A DNA stretch of 64,000 bases, from contig JAFQBD010000037.1 in NCBI GenBank assembly GCA_017416795.1, forward strand, positions 1 to 64,000. Reading direction: 5' to 3'. This DNA is from Bacillota bacterium (lineage in GTDB: Bacteria; Bacillota; Clostridia; Peptostreptococcales; Anaerovoracaceae). Under the pieces are notes generated by a model that was not told where the DNA came from, did not search any database, and worked only from the letters and a program-made list of their open reading frames with translations. Of the stretch, positions 1-8,587 are shown piece by piece. Every line of letters starts with the position of its first letter. Within the stretch, counting starts at the first letter, position 1. Position numbers and translations under genes: made by a program.

Positions 1-615
1 CATCAGGTGGTATGCTTCACAGATCAGCTGCATATCGCCGTATTCGATACCGTTGTGTACCATTTTAACGAAGTGTCCTGCACCGTTTTCTCCTACCCAG
101 TCACAGCAAGGTGAACCGTCTTCTACCTTAGCACAGATAGCCTGAAGGATAGGCTTAACGTGGTTCCACGCTTCTTCTGATCCGCCCGGCATCAGTGAAG
201 GACCTGTAAGAGCTCCTTCTTCTCCGCCTGAAACTCCGCATCCCATGAAGTGGAGTCCTTTGCTCTCAACGTATGCAGTTCTTCTGATAGTATCAGGATA
301 ATGGCTGTTTCCGCCGTCGATGATGATGTCGCCTTCTTCCAGAACGCCCAGCAGCTGTTCGATAAAATCATCAACTACCTGTCCTGCTTTTACCATCATC
401 AGCACTTTTCTTGGCTTTTCAAGACTGTCAGCCAGTTCCTGCAGTGAATAAGTTCCGATTATATTTTTTCCGGCTGCACGGCCTTCTGTGAAGTTCTTCA
501 CTTTATCGGCTGTTCTGTTGTAAACAGCTACTGTGAATCCCTTTGATTCCATGTTCATAGCCAGGTTTTCTCCCATTACGGCAAGACCGATGAGACCGAT
601 ATTTGCTTTTGACAT
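1..615 (-). CDS. gnd: 6-phosphogluconate dehydrogenase (N-terminal part; cut by window edge)
   Basis: The 205 visible codons run off the left edge, so the C-terminal helical domain is missing from view. The N-terminus carries the Rossmann nucleotide-binding motif GLIGLAVMGENLAMNM, then GGNSHYPDT, the family signature GVSGGEEGA (about residues 126-134), and the catalytic-lysine stretch GHFVKMVHNGIEYGDMQ (about 179-195). The enzyme oxidatively decarboxylates 6-phosphogluconate to ribulose 5-phosphate in the cytosol. The start ATG at 615 has an AGGAGG box 8 bases upstream. It lies just downstream of kdgK on the same strand (46-base gap), which suggests co-transcription and a shared role in sugar-acid or gluconate use. 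Confidence 0.95.
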   Translation of the reverse strand, partial: MSKANIGLIGLAVMGENLAMNMESKGFTVAVYNRTADKVKNFTEGRAAGKNIIGTYSLQELADSLEKPRKVLMMVKAGQVVDDFIEQLLGVLEEGDIIIDGGNSHYPDTIRRTAYVESKGLHFMGCGVSGGEEGALTGPSLMPGGSEEAWNHVKPILQAICAKVEDGSPCCDWVGENGAGHFVKMVHNGIEYGDMQLICEAYHLM

Positions 616-661
616 TTGTTTCGTCCTCCTAATTATATCTGTATGATCCTAATCGTATCGA

Positions 662-1741
662 TTATCGCTGAACTCTTGCATTACCTGCGTAGATGTCCCA
701 AACCTGTTTTTCGTCTGCAGGCTGAGCATAGTCATTAAGGCTGCTTGCTGCCAGAACTCCTGTAGCCCATCCGAACTGGAGGCACTTTTCAGGTTCCCAG
801 CCTTTGATCAGGCCATAGAGAAGTCCGCCTGTGAAGCCGTCACCGCCGCCAATACGGTCCATTACCTGGATCTCACGAGGTTCTTCGATACACCACTTAC
901 CATCAGCCAGCAGGATGCCGCCCCACAGATGCTCGTTGGCACTGATCACCTGACGGAGAGTAGTTCCAAACACCTTGGCATTTGAATATTTTTCTCTTAC
1001 CTGTTCTATCATTTCCTGGAAGTTTGCGATCTTGGATGTTACGTCCTTACCGCCTGCTTCAGGACCCTTGAATCCCAGACAAAGCTGGAAGTCTTCTTCG
1101 TTTCCTACCAGTACGTCTGCTACTGATGCGATCTCATGGAAAGCTGCAGACAGCTCTTCTTCTCTACCTTTCCAGAATGTTGCTCTGTGGTTCAGGTCAA
1201 AGCTTACCAGTGTTCCGTGTCTTTTAGCTGCTTTAGCTACTTCCAGACAGAACTTAGTAGTATCTTCACTCATAGCTGCGATCAGCCCTGAGATATGAAG
1301 GATACCAACACCTTCTTCACCAAAGATCCTTTCGATATCAAATTCTTCGATAGAAAGAGTCGTTCCTACTTCTCCTGCTCTGTCGTTCCACACTCTTGGC
1401 GCTCTCATGCCGAAGCCTGAGTCTGCGATGTTGAACTGATGACGATAGCCCCATGGACCGCCCTGTTCCACTTCAACGCCTTCGTATCTGATGTTTCTTG
1501 ATCTCAGTTCGGTCTTGATGAATTCGGCTATAGGGCTTCCTTTAACGAACTTAGTCAATACGAGACATTCGTTTCCAAGTGATGATGCCACGTTGAGTAC
1601 ATTGCTCTCTGCACTTGTACTCTGCATGTAGAAACACTTACTGTTGTGTACAGCCATTCTGTTTTCCGGTGTGATCCTTACGCCCATGCTTGTAGGACAA
1701 GCGATAGCATAACGGTAGTTTTTACGAAGATTCAGTTCCAT
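662..1741 (-). CDS. kdgK: PfkB-family sugar kinase, probable 2-dehydro-3-deoxygluconokinase
   Basis: A 359-residue ribokinase/PfkB-fold kinase. The C-terminal PfkB signature DRIGGGDGFTGGLLYGL, near residue 300, holds the catalytic Asp and anion hole. FDLNHR and VGNEEDF in the middle are typical of KDG kinases. KDG kinase phosphorylates 2-keto-3-deoxygluconate to KDPG, the last step of hexuronate breakdown before the aldolase. An AAAGGAA box precedes the ATG. It is divergent from an AraC regulator and followed by gnd. The nearby glycoside symporter and GH2 enzyme fit a glucuronide/galacturonide route, but other PfkB sugar kinases cannot be excluded from sequence alone. Confidence 0.8.
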   Translation of the reverse strand: MELNLRKNYRYAIACPTSMGVRITPENRMAVHNSKCFYMQSTSAESNVLNVASSLGNECLVLTKFVKGSPIAEFIKTELRSRNIRYEGVEVEQGGPWGYRHQFNIADSGFGMRAPRVWNDRAGEVGTTLSIEEFDIERIFGEEGVGILHISGLIAAMSEDTTKFCLEVAKAAKRHGTLVSFDLNHRATFWKGREEELSAAFHEIASVADVLVGNEEDFQLCLGFKGPEAGGKDVTSKIANFQEMIEQVREKYSNAKVFGTTLRQVISANEHLWGGILLADGKWCIEEPREIQVMDRIGGGDGFTGGLLYGLIKGWEPEKCLQFGWATGVLAASSLNDYAQPADEKQVWDIYAGNARVQR

Positions 1742-1826
1742 GATAAAATTCCTTTCCTAAAAACGATCAGTTCCGATCATTTATTTATGACATATTTCAA
1801 TGACTTTATTTTATAACACGATAAAT

Positions 1827-1867
1827 TGCAATGGAATTGCATTTCATCCAAAAAACATTGCAAATTG
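1827..1867. promoter_or_regulatory. TTGCAAT-type inverted/direct repeats between kdgK and an AraC gene
   Basis: The divergent intergenic region holds a perfect inverted repeat, TGCAAT-GGA-ATTGCA (1827-1841), and a further ATTGCAAAT-like half site at 1857-1865. Repeated half sites between a regulator and its divergent target are typical AraC-family operators. That the AraC protein at 1926 binds here is inference. Confidence 0.4.
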
Positions 1868-1925
1868 TAGCATGCCATGATAATCTGTTGCAAGAACGTA
1901 TATATATATACAGGAGAACACCTTA

Positions 1926-2756
1926 ATGAAACGACTTTTTTCATACCGCGACGGCGAAATATATGCACACCATACTATAGATGACCATCCTGATGCGGAA
2001 CAATTTGCAATACATGCTCACGAATGGCCTGAGATCCTTTACTGCATTTCAGGCAGGGGCAGCTACATGATAGAAGGTGTACATTATCCCATGGAGCCTA
2101 ATGATATCTTCATAACAAGACCGGGAGAGATGCATAAGCTTACTGTGGATCCAAACGTGCCTTATGAACGTATCGCAATACATTTTTCTCCGGGCTTCAT
2201 CAAAGGTGCAGACCCGAAGGGCCGTCTTCTGGTGCCTTTCAATAACAGAGTTTTGGGACAGCATAACAGATATCCGGCAGATGAAGATCCCGAAGGATTG
2301 CTGCGGGCATCACTTGCTCTTTTTTCTTTTAAAAACGATCCCAATGTCAAGCTGGACCTGTTGGCAAGACTACTGATGCTGCTGACACAACTTGAGGGAA
2401 AGTTCAGACAGACAAGACAGCAGATACCTTTTGCCGAAGAGCAGAATGAGCTGGTCGCCTATGTGAACAAGCATCTTTTCGAAGATATTTCCGTCCAGCA
2501 GGCTGCCGATGAAATGCATCTTTCAAGATCCCAGGTAAGCCGTATTTTTCAACAAGTTACGGGAACATCTATGTGGAAATATGTCACTGCCAAAAGACTT
2601 CTTGCTGCCCGCGCCATGATACATCGAGGTGAATCTGCCAGCGATGCCTGCGTAGCATGTGGTTTCTCCGAATATTCATCATTTTATAGAGCCTATCGTT
2701 CTTATTTTGGACATTCACCTAAAGAAGATACAAAAAGTCCCGACCTCAATTACTGA
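1926..2756 (+). CDS. AraC-family regulator with N-terminal cupin domain
   Basis: 276 residues. The N-terminal half looks like a sugar-sensing cupin: HAHEWPEILYCISGRG, then RPGEMHKL. The C-terminal AraC/XylS DNA-binding domain (about residues 165-265) has two helix-turn-helix units; the second carries the family signature around ACGFSEYSSFYRAYRSYFGHSP. AGGAG precedes the ATG by 9 bases. It is divergent from kdgK, so it probably controls kdgK-gnd in response to a sugar-acid ligand (inference). Its stop codon overlaps that of the convergent gene at 2750. Confidence 0.9.
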   Translation: MKRLFSYRDGEIYAHHTIDDHPDAEQFAIHAHEWPEILYCISGRGSYMIEGVHYPMEPNDIFITRPGEMHKLTVDPNVPYERIAIHFSPGFIKGADPKGRLLVPFNNRVLGQHNRYPADEDPEGLLRASLALFSFKNDPNVKLDLLARLLMLLTQLEGKFRQTRQQIPFAEEQNELVAYVNKHLFEDISVQQAADEMHLSRSQVSRIFQQVTGTSMWKYVTAKRLLAARAMIHRGESASDACVACGFSEYSSFYRAYRSYFGHSPKEDTKSPDLNY

Positions 2757-2765
2757 TGGTCGGGA
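2738..2765. terminator. Bidirectional terminator over converging gene ends
   Basis: An 8-bp stem TCCCGACC/GGTCGGGA with a 12-base loop, flanked by an A-run upstream and a T-run downstream, so it can end transcription both ways. The stem lies inside the last codons of both converging AraC genes, so the gene ends and terminator are superimposed. Confidence 0.85.
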
Positions 2766-3964
2766 TTTTTTCTGTTTTGTTTTATCTCTCTGTATTCTCG
2801 CGGCGTATAACCTGTATATTTCTTGAAAACTTTGGAAAAATACTGCATGTCGGGAAAACCGCAGTACTGAGCTACTGTCTGCACCTGAAGTCTTGTCGTT
2901 TTCAAAAGATGCTTAGCTTGGGACATTCGCTTGGAATTTACGTAATCTGCATAATTTTTCCCGGTTTCTTTCTTGAAGCATGTGCTCAGATAGCTGGCAC
3001 TGACACCATTTATCTCCGCCAACTTCTTTAGCGACAGATCTATAGACAGATCGGAGTCGATATATATGATGACATCTCTTACTAATCTGGAGTAATTCGA
3101 TGTGGCGTGTTTTCTTACCAGTCTGCAGTAAGCCTCGAAGATCTTCTTCATGAAATCAGGGATTATTTTCACCGTATTGAACGATTCTATCTCACGAGCG
3201 AATTCCGATGACATCTTATCCAGATATACGGGATGTACACCTCCCCTTTCTGCCGCTTTTCTAAGAAGTGTATTCATGATTATCATGTAGTTTTTCGCAT
3301 TGCGAAGGGTGTCGGGAAGACGCTGTTCGAATGCCGACGGAGAAAAAGCATTGAGGAACATTTCCGCCTTATATGTCTGCCCTTTGGATACGGCGTCCAT
3401 AAGCTGATTTTCAAAAGCATAGCGCTTTTCCATCATCTCTACAGACCAATTTCCCTCCTTTTCCATAAACGCATCATCAAGAAGCGAAACATACGAAAAT
3501 GTCGGCTCTTCGGCCATATTGATATTTACATATTCGAAGCCTTTTTCGCCCCAAATGATATCAAAAAACGCATCGAGAGAGGCGAACAGCCTGCTGTCTT
3601 CAGATAAGACTAAAAGATCTCCATAATGCTTCTGGAGCAAAGCTGCTTTTTGCGGTTCGAGATTCATCTCTTCTGCCTGCTCCAGGACAGTTTTCCCGGG
3701 GTCTTCACTGGTGATATACGGCCCTATGAAAAGTATCTGTTCCTCATCGGTGTAAGGGATCTTGAAAAACATGTAATTGCAACCAAAAGCATCGGTCATC
3801 TTATAAAATATCCTGTCCTTGATCTCTCCAACTGCCGAGAAAAAATCTTGTGTGAATATATCCTCGATACCGCTCATGAGATCACCGGGAAATATGGTCT
3901 TTATAGGCATGTTGCATTTCTTGAAAATACTTATCAAAAAGTCCAATTCACGTTGGTAAAGCAT
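2750..3964 (-). CDS. AraC-family regulator with long N-terminal sensor region
   Basis: About 404 residues from the ATG at 3964, chosen because an AAGGAG box precedes it by 9 bases; the longer frame to 4030 lacks one. The C-terminal ~100 residues form an AraC DNA-binding domain (LKKLAEINGVSASYLSTCFK, then QYCGFPDMQYFSKVFKKYTG, ending in the YTPREYR signature). The long N-terminal half has no motif I recognise and may be a ligand or partner sensor. It is divergent from the symporter-GH2 operon (192 bases between), making it the likely regulator of those genes (inference). Confidence 0.88.
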   Translation of the reverse strand: MLYQRELDFLISIFKKCNMPIKTIFPGDLMSGIEDIFTQDFFSAVGEIKDRIFYKMTDAFGCNYMFFKIPYTDEEQILFIGPYITSEDPGKTVLEQAEEMNLEPQKAALLQKHYGDLLVLSEDSRLFASLDAFFDIIWGEKGFEYVNINMAEEPTFSYVSLLDDAFMEKEGNWSVEMMEKRYAFENQLMDAVSKGQTYKAEMFLNAFSPSAFEQRLPDTLRNAKNYMIIMNTLLRKAAERGGVHPVYLDKMSSEFAREIESFNTVKIIPDFMKKIFEAYCRLVRKHATSNYSRLVRDVIIYIDSDLSIDLSLKKLAEINGVSASYLSTCFKKETGKNYADYVNSKRMSQAKHLLKTTRLQVQTVAQYCGFPDMQYFSKVFKKYTGYTPREYREIKQNRKNPDHQ

Positions 3965-4155
3965 AGCAGTTTTTCTCCTTTTTTGATATTTTATCATAAC
4001 TAGTTTGCTAATAAAACATCTCAGACACATTTATTTAAAAAAATTACACTTTTACATAAAATATTTACTCATAGCTTTCCTGCATCTTTATATATAATAA
4101 CGCCTAGATAAATTATCATTCTAATGAACGAATTTAATTAGGAGAAAAAGAAAAA

Positions 4156-5571
4156 ATGGAAAACAATCTTAATTTCAGACCTTTTGGTATGAGAGACAAG
4201 CTGGGTTACATGTTCGGGGACTTCGGTAACGACTTCTCATTCATCCTGGCTTCAACATTCTTATTGAAATTCTACACTGACGTTATGGCAGTTCCTGCTG
4301 CAGTAGTTGGAACTATCATGATGATCGCTCGTTTTGTAGATGCTTTCACAGATGTAACGATGGGACGTATCTGCGACAGATCAAGGACTCTGCCTGCCGG
4401 TAAGTTCAAGCCTTGGCTGCTGAGAATGTGCTGGTTCGTAGCTGCTGCTTCATTCCTGATGTATCAGTCCGCATTGGCAGATGCAGGAATGACACTGAAG
4501 ATCGCGTACCTTTTCGTAACTTACATCCTGTGGGGATCAGTATTCTATACATCAATCAATATTCCTTACGGTTCAATGGCATCAGCTATCTCTGCTGAAC
4601 CTGATGACAGACAGTCACTGTCAACATTCAGAACTATGGGTGGAATGCTGGCAGGTATCTTCACAAATGTACTGCCTCCACTGATCGTATATGATAAGGT
4701 TGTAAATGACGGCGTTGAAATAACTGTACTGAATGGACCTAAGTTTACTTTGATGGCAGGTATTTTCGCTGTAGCTTCCATCGGATGCTACCTGCTCTGC
4801 TACAAGCTGGTTACTGAACGTGTAAGAGTAACTGTTGATCCAACTCTTGAAAACCAGAAGCCTCAGATGAATTCTGTAGGAACAATGCTGAAAAACGCTG
4901 TTACAAACAGAGCCCTGGTTTCCATCATCTGTGCTTCAATCGTTATGCTGCTGGCCCAGCTGACAATGCAGCAGATGGCAGCTTATGTATTCCCTAATTT
5001 TTATAACAATGCTACAGCTCAGTCTGCTTCAACTGCTTTCATGGGAGTTGGTATGATCGTTGCAGCTATCGTTGCTAAACCTTTGGCAAGAAGATTCGGT
5101 AAAGCTGAATTATCAGTTGTTACTAACCTGTTCGCAGGTGTTGTACTGATTATCTGCTGGATCATCCGTCCTGCTAACGTATGGGTGTTCTCAGGATTCC
5201 AGATGTTGGTATGGCTGGGACTAGGTATCTTCTCAATGGTATCATGGGCTCTGATTACTGACGTTATCGATTACTCAGAAATCAAGAACGGCGTAAGAGA
5301 AGACGGACAGATCTACTCACTGTACTCCTTCGCTCGTAAGCTGGGACAGGCTCTGTCTGCAGGTGTTTCCGGATGGCTGCTGCAGGCTATCGGCTACTCA
5401 CAGGCAACTGCATTCGATACAGAAGTTGTTAACGGAATCTTCAACATCTCAACTCTGGTTCCTGCTGTTGGCCTGATCGCACTGGCACTGATCCTGTGGT
5501 TCTGGTACCCGCTCCACAAGAAGACTGTAGATGCTAATGTAGCATTCCTGAAGGAAAAGCACGGTAGATAA
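4156..5571 (+). CDS. GPH-family glycoside/hexuronide:cation symporter (MFS)
   Basis: A 471-residue polytopic membrane protein. Family features include the N-terminal FGMRDKLGYMFGDFGNDFSF, the loop DVTMGRICDRSRTLPAGKFKPW, and the late signature DVIDYSEIKNGVREDGQIYS, all typical of glycoside-pentoside-hexuronide:cation symporters (MelB, GusB, UidB relatives). It should import a glycoside or glucuronide with a cation. AGGAG is 8 bases before the ATG. It is the first gene of an operon with the GH2 glycosidase, 51 bases apart. Codon choice in both genes is narrow (GAA, CTG, AAC, TAC), which suggests high expression. The substrate is not readable from sequence. Confidence 0.9.
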   Translation: MENNLNFRPFGMRDKLGYMFGDFGNDFSFILASTFLLKFYTDVMAVPAAVVGTIMMIARFVDAFTDVTMGRICDRSRTLPAGKFKPWLLRMCWFVAAASFLMYQSALADAGMTLKIAYLFVTYILWGSVFYTSINIPYGSMASAISAEPDDRQSLSTFRTMGGMLAGIFTNVLPPLIVYDKVVNDGVEITVLNGPKFTLMAGIFAVASIGCYLLCYKLVTERVRVTVDPTLENQKPQMNSVGTMLKNAVTNRALVSIICASIVMLLAQLTMQQMAAYVFPNFYNNATAQSASTAFMGVGMIVAAIVAKPLARRFGKAELSVVTNLFAGVVLIICWIIRPANVWVFSGFQMLVWLGLGIFSMVSWALITDVIDYSEIKNGVREDGQIYSLYSFARKLGQALSAGVSGWLLQAIGYSQATAFDTEVVNGIFNISTLVPAVGLIALALILWFWYPLHKKTVDANVAFLKEKHGR

Positions 5572-5577
5572 TATTCT

Positions 5578-5601
5578 GAGGAAACGCTGCGGCGTTTCCT
5601 C
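5578..5601 (+). other. Intergenic mRNA hairpin in the symporter-GH2 operon
   Basis: A perfect 10-bp stem, GAGGAAACGC/GCGTTTCCTC, with a TGCG loop, lies between the two genes. It has no T-run, so it is unlikely to terminate. Such hairpins often stabilise or process polycistronic mRNA and set the relative expression of the two genes (inference). Confidence 0.65.
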
Positions 5602-5622
5602 ATTCATAAAGGAGAAAACAAA

Positions 5623-7890
5623 ATGAGAAATATTCTTAATCTGAATTTTAGATGGGCATTCAGCAAGCAGGCTGAAGCAGTACCTGCAGAAATGCCTACT
5701 ATGTGGGACGTTATCAGCCTCCCGCATTCATGGAATGCTGTAGACGGACAGGACGGCGGAAACGACTACTACAGAGGAACAGCTTACTATGCTAAGACTT
5801 TCCACAAGATGGACATCCCTGAAGCTAAGAAGTACTTCCTGGAAATCAGAGGTGCCAACTCATCAGCTACTGTTTACCTGAACGGACAGGAACTGGCTAC
5901 TCACCACGGCGGATACTCAACTTGGAGAGTTGACCTGACTGAAGCTATGAATGACATGGAAAACCTGCTGGTCATCGCTGTGAACAACGAAGAAAACGAC
6001 TTCGTATACCCACAGATGGCAGACTTTACATTCTACGGCGGACTTTACAGAGACGTTAATCTGATCTGCCTGGACGAATCACACTTCGACGTTGAATTCT
6101 GGGGAAGCAACGGTATCAAAGTAACTCCTGTAGTTGAAGGTAAGAACGCTAAGGTCGAATTCGAAGCTTTCGTTAAGAACATGAAGGAAGGACAGCAGAT
6201 CCGTTATGCTGTAAAGGATGCAGAAGGCAAGACAGTTGCTGCTGTAACTACTGAAGACACTAACGTTACTCTGGAAGTTGCTGACGTACACCTGTGGCAC
6301 GGACGCAAAGACCCATATATGTACGAAGCTACAGCTGAACTGATCGAAGACGAAACAGTTATCGACAACGTATTCGCTCCTATCGGATTCAGAACATTTG
6401 AAATCGATCCTGAAAGAGGATTCATCCTCAACGGCGAAGAATATATGCTCCGCGGTGTTTCAAGACATCAGGACAAGTGGGGCAAGGGTAATGCACTGAC
6501 TCCTGAAGATCACGAACTGGATATGGAACTGATCTATGAAGTAGGTGCTAACACTATCAGACTTGCTCACTACCAGCACGACCAGTACTTCTACGATCTG
6601 TGCGACAAGTACGGTATGGTAGTATGGGCTGAGATCCCTTACATCTCCAAGCACATGCCTACAGGCAGAGAAAACACTATCACTCAGATGAAGGAACTGG
6701 TAGCTCAGAACTACCACCACCCTTCAATCGTTGTTTGGGGACTTTCAAACGAAATCGGCATCGGCGGAAGCGATGAAGACCTGCTGGAAAACCACCACAT
6801 CCTCAACGACCTGTGCCACGAAATGGACAAGACTCGTAAGACTGTAGTTGCTGCAGTATCACCTTGCGACATCAACGATCCATACCTGCAGATCCCTGAC
6901 GTAGTATCATACAACCACTACTTCGGATGGTATGGCGGTGAAACTGACATGAACGGTCCTTGGTTCGACAAGTTCCATGCAACTCACCCTAACACTCCTA
7001 TCGGATGTTCAGAATACGGCTGCGAAGCACTGAACTGGCATACATCAAACCCTGTACAGGGCGACTATACAGAAGAATATCAGGCTTACTACCACGAAGA
7101 ACTTATCAAGCAGTTCTTCTCAAGAAAGTACATGTGGGCAACTCACGTTTGGAATATGTTCGACTTCGGAGCTGACGCTCGTAACGAAGGCGGCGAAAAC
7201 GGTCAGAACCACAAGGGTCTGATGACTATGGACAGAAAGTACAAGAAGGATGCATTCTACGCATACAAGGCATGGCTGTCAGACGAACCTTTCGTACACA
7301 TCTGCGGTAAGAGATACGTTGACAGAGTAGAAGAAGTTACTAAGGTAACTGTATACTCCAACCAGCCTGAAGTTGAACTCTTCGCTAACGGCGAAAGCCT
7401 GGGCAAGATCGCTGCAGAAGATCACTTCTTCTACTTCGAAGTTCCTAACAACGGCGAAACAGTACTGAAAGCAGTTGCAGGCGAATACACTGACGAAAGC
7501 TTCCTCAGAAAGGTCGAAGTATTCAACGAAGAATACAGACTGAAGGAAAAGGGCGCTATCCTCAACTGGTTCGACATCACAGAAGTTGAAGGGCACTTCT
7601 CACTGAACGATAAGCTCAGCGATATCATGGCTACAGTAAAGGGCAAGCTGCTCTTCGGAACTATGATAGCTAAGATGATGAAGCAGGCAGGCGTTGGCGG
7701 CGGCGGCGATGGTGAACCGGCTAAGGTCATGGGATTTGAAATGACTCCTGAACTCATGCAGATGATGGGCGGATTCACAGTAGTTCGTCTCACAGGCATG
7801 ATGGGAATGATGGGCGTGAACCCTACTAAGGAAGAACTTCTCGACCTGAACGCTAAGCTGAACAAGATCAAGAAGCCTAACAAGAAATAA
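5623..7890 (+). CDS. GH2 glycosidase (beta-galactosidase/beta-glucuronidase type) with extra C-terminal domain
   Basis: 755 residues, no signal peptide, so cytosolic and acting on imported glycosides. Domain order: N-terminal sugar-binding beta-sandwich (FRWAFSKQ...LPHSWNAVDGQDG), immunoglobulin-like domain, TIM barrel. The acid/base Glu is E377 (WGLSNEIG) and the nucleophile E464 (IGCSEYGCEA). WNMFDFGADARNEGG near 510-524 resembles beta-galactosidases, and the N529-x-K531-G motif is shared with beta-glucuronidases, so the substrate stays open. The last ~115 residues are an unusual Met-rich helical extension (HFSLNDKLSDIM, MMGGFTVVRLTGMMGMMG). AGGAG precedes the ATG, and a strong terminator follows. 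Confidence 0.9.
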   Translation: MRNILNLNFRWAFSKQAEAVPAEMPTMWDVISLPHSWNAVDGQDGGNDYYRGTAYYAKTFHKMDIPEAKKYFLEIRGANSSATVYLNGQELATHHGGYSTWRVDLTEAMNDMENLLVIAVNNEENDFVYPQMADFTFYGGLYRDVNLICLDESHFDVEFWGSNGIKVTPVVEGKNAKVEFEAFVKNMKEGQQIRYAVKDAEGKTVAAVTTEDTNVTLEVADVHLWHGRKDPYMYEATAELIEDETVIDNVFAPIGFRTFEIDPERGFILNGEEYMLRGVSRHQDKWGKGNALTPEDHELDMELIYEVGANTIRLAHYQHDQYFYDLCDKYGMVVWAEIPYISKHMPTGRENTITQMKELVAQNYHHPSIVVWGLSNEIGIGGSDEDLLENHHILNDLCHEMDKTRKTVVAAVSPCDINDPYLQIPDVVSYNHYFGWYGGETDMNGPWFDKFHATHPNTPIGCSEYGCEALNWHTSNPVQGDYTEEYQAYYHEELIKQFFSRKYMWATHVWNMFDFGADARNEGGENGQNHKGLMTMDRKYKKDAFYAYKAWLSDEPFVHICGKRYVDRVEEVTKVTVYSNQPEVELFANGESLGKIAAEDHFFYFEVPNNGETVLKAVAGEYTDESFLRKVEVFNEEYRLKEKGAILNWFDITEVEGHFSLNDKLSDIMATVKGKLLFGTMIAKMMKQAGVGGGGDGEPAKVMGFEMTPELMQMMGGFTVVRLTGMMGMMGVNPTKEELLDLNAKLNKIKKPNKK

Positions 7891-7907
7891 AACTTAAAAA
7901 CAACACT

Positions 7908-7942
7908 AAAAATCCGGTAGTACGCATATCTACCGGATTTTT
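7908..7942 (+). terminator. Rho-independent terminator of the symporter-GH2 operon
   Basis: A perfect stem AATCCGGTAG/CTACCGGATT with a 9-base loop, followed by a T-run, 18 bases after the GH2 stop. An A-run on the other side would also let it serve the converging HD gene. Confidence 0.9.
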
Positions 7943-7975
7943 TATGCCCATTTAAAATATACTTCTTTGCGATTA

Positions 7976-8587
7976 TTATTTGATATTGCCTTTTCTGATA
8001 TTTTCCTGAAGGATCTTATCGGTCTCTTCGTACAGTTTCTCCGATCCCAGACGTGTCTGCCGATGTCTCCTGTATACTCTCTCAGAATCCACCTGATGTT
8101 CCTTCCAGTCCCCTCCGTCATTGCTGTTATTGAGAAGCAGTGGCTGGAAGTTGTCCAGTGCATGTGCAAAGCGCGCCTCTGCGCTTTCCCCGGCTTCGAA
8201 TTCATCGAAAAGCTCTATCAATTTCTCTTTCTGATCTTCGGGAAGCAGCGAATATATGCGCTCCTTAGCTGCATCTTCTCTATCCTTCTGAGTTGCCAAA
8301 TTTTCATCGTCGTATGCGTAAGTATCGCCTGCATCTATCTCTACCACATCGTGGATGAGACACATCATGATCACCTTCAGCAAGTCTACTTCTTCATTAG
8401 CATATTCCTGAAGAAGGTAAGCCATTATTGCCGTGTGCCATGCATGCTCTGCATCGTTTTCCTGCCTTCCGTGACCTGATAAATGAGTTTGTCTCAATAT
8501 ATTCTTTTCTTTGTCGATTTCAAGAATGAAATCGATCTGCTTCTTAAGTCTATCATCCATTTGCTTCACCATCCACCGAGTCATCAC
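7976..8587 (-). CDS. HD-domain hydrolase (YfbR-like nucleotidase family)
   Basis: About 203 residues. The HD metal site is complete: DAEHAWHTA (His) then MMCLIHDVVEIDAGDTYAYD (HD pair), with a distal Asp in the ALDNFQPLLLNN helix. This layout matches HD_3/YfbR-type phosphohydrolases that dephosphorylate nucleotides. The reading frame begins with GTG-ATG overlapping the stop of the LOG gene (8587-8589), pointing to translational coupling. Internal ATGs at 8572 and 8560 are alternative starts. Exact substrate is unknown. Confidence 0.85.
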   Translation of the reverse strand: MMTRWMVKQMDDRLKKQIDFILEIDKEKNILRQTHLSGHGRQENDAEHAWHTAIMAYLLQEYANEEVDLLKVIMMCLIHDVVEIDAGDTYAYDDENLATQKDREDAAKERIYSLLPEDQKEKLIELFDEFEAGESAEARFAHALDNFQPLLLNNSNDGGDWKEHQVDSERVYRRHRQTRLGSEKLYEETDKILQENIRKGNIK

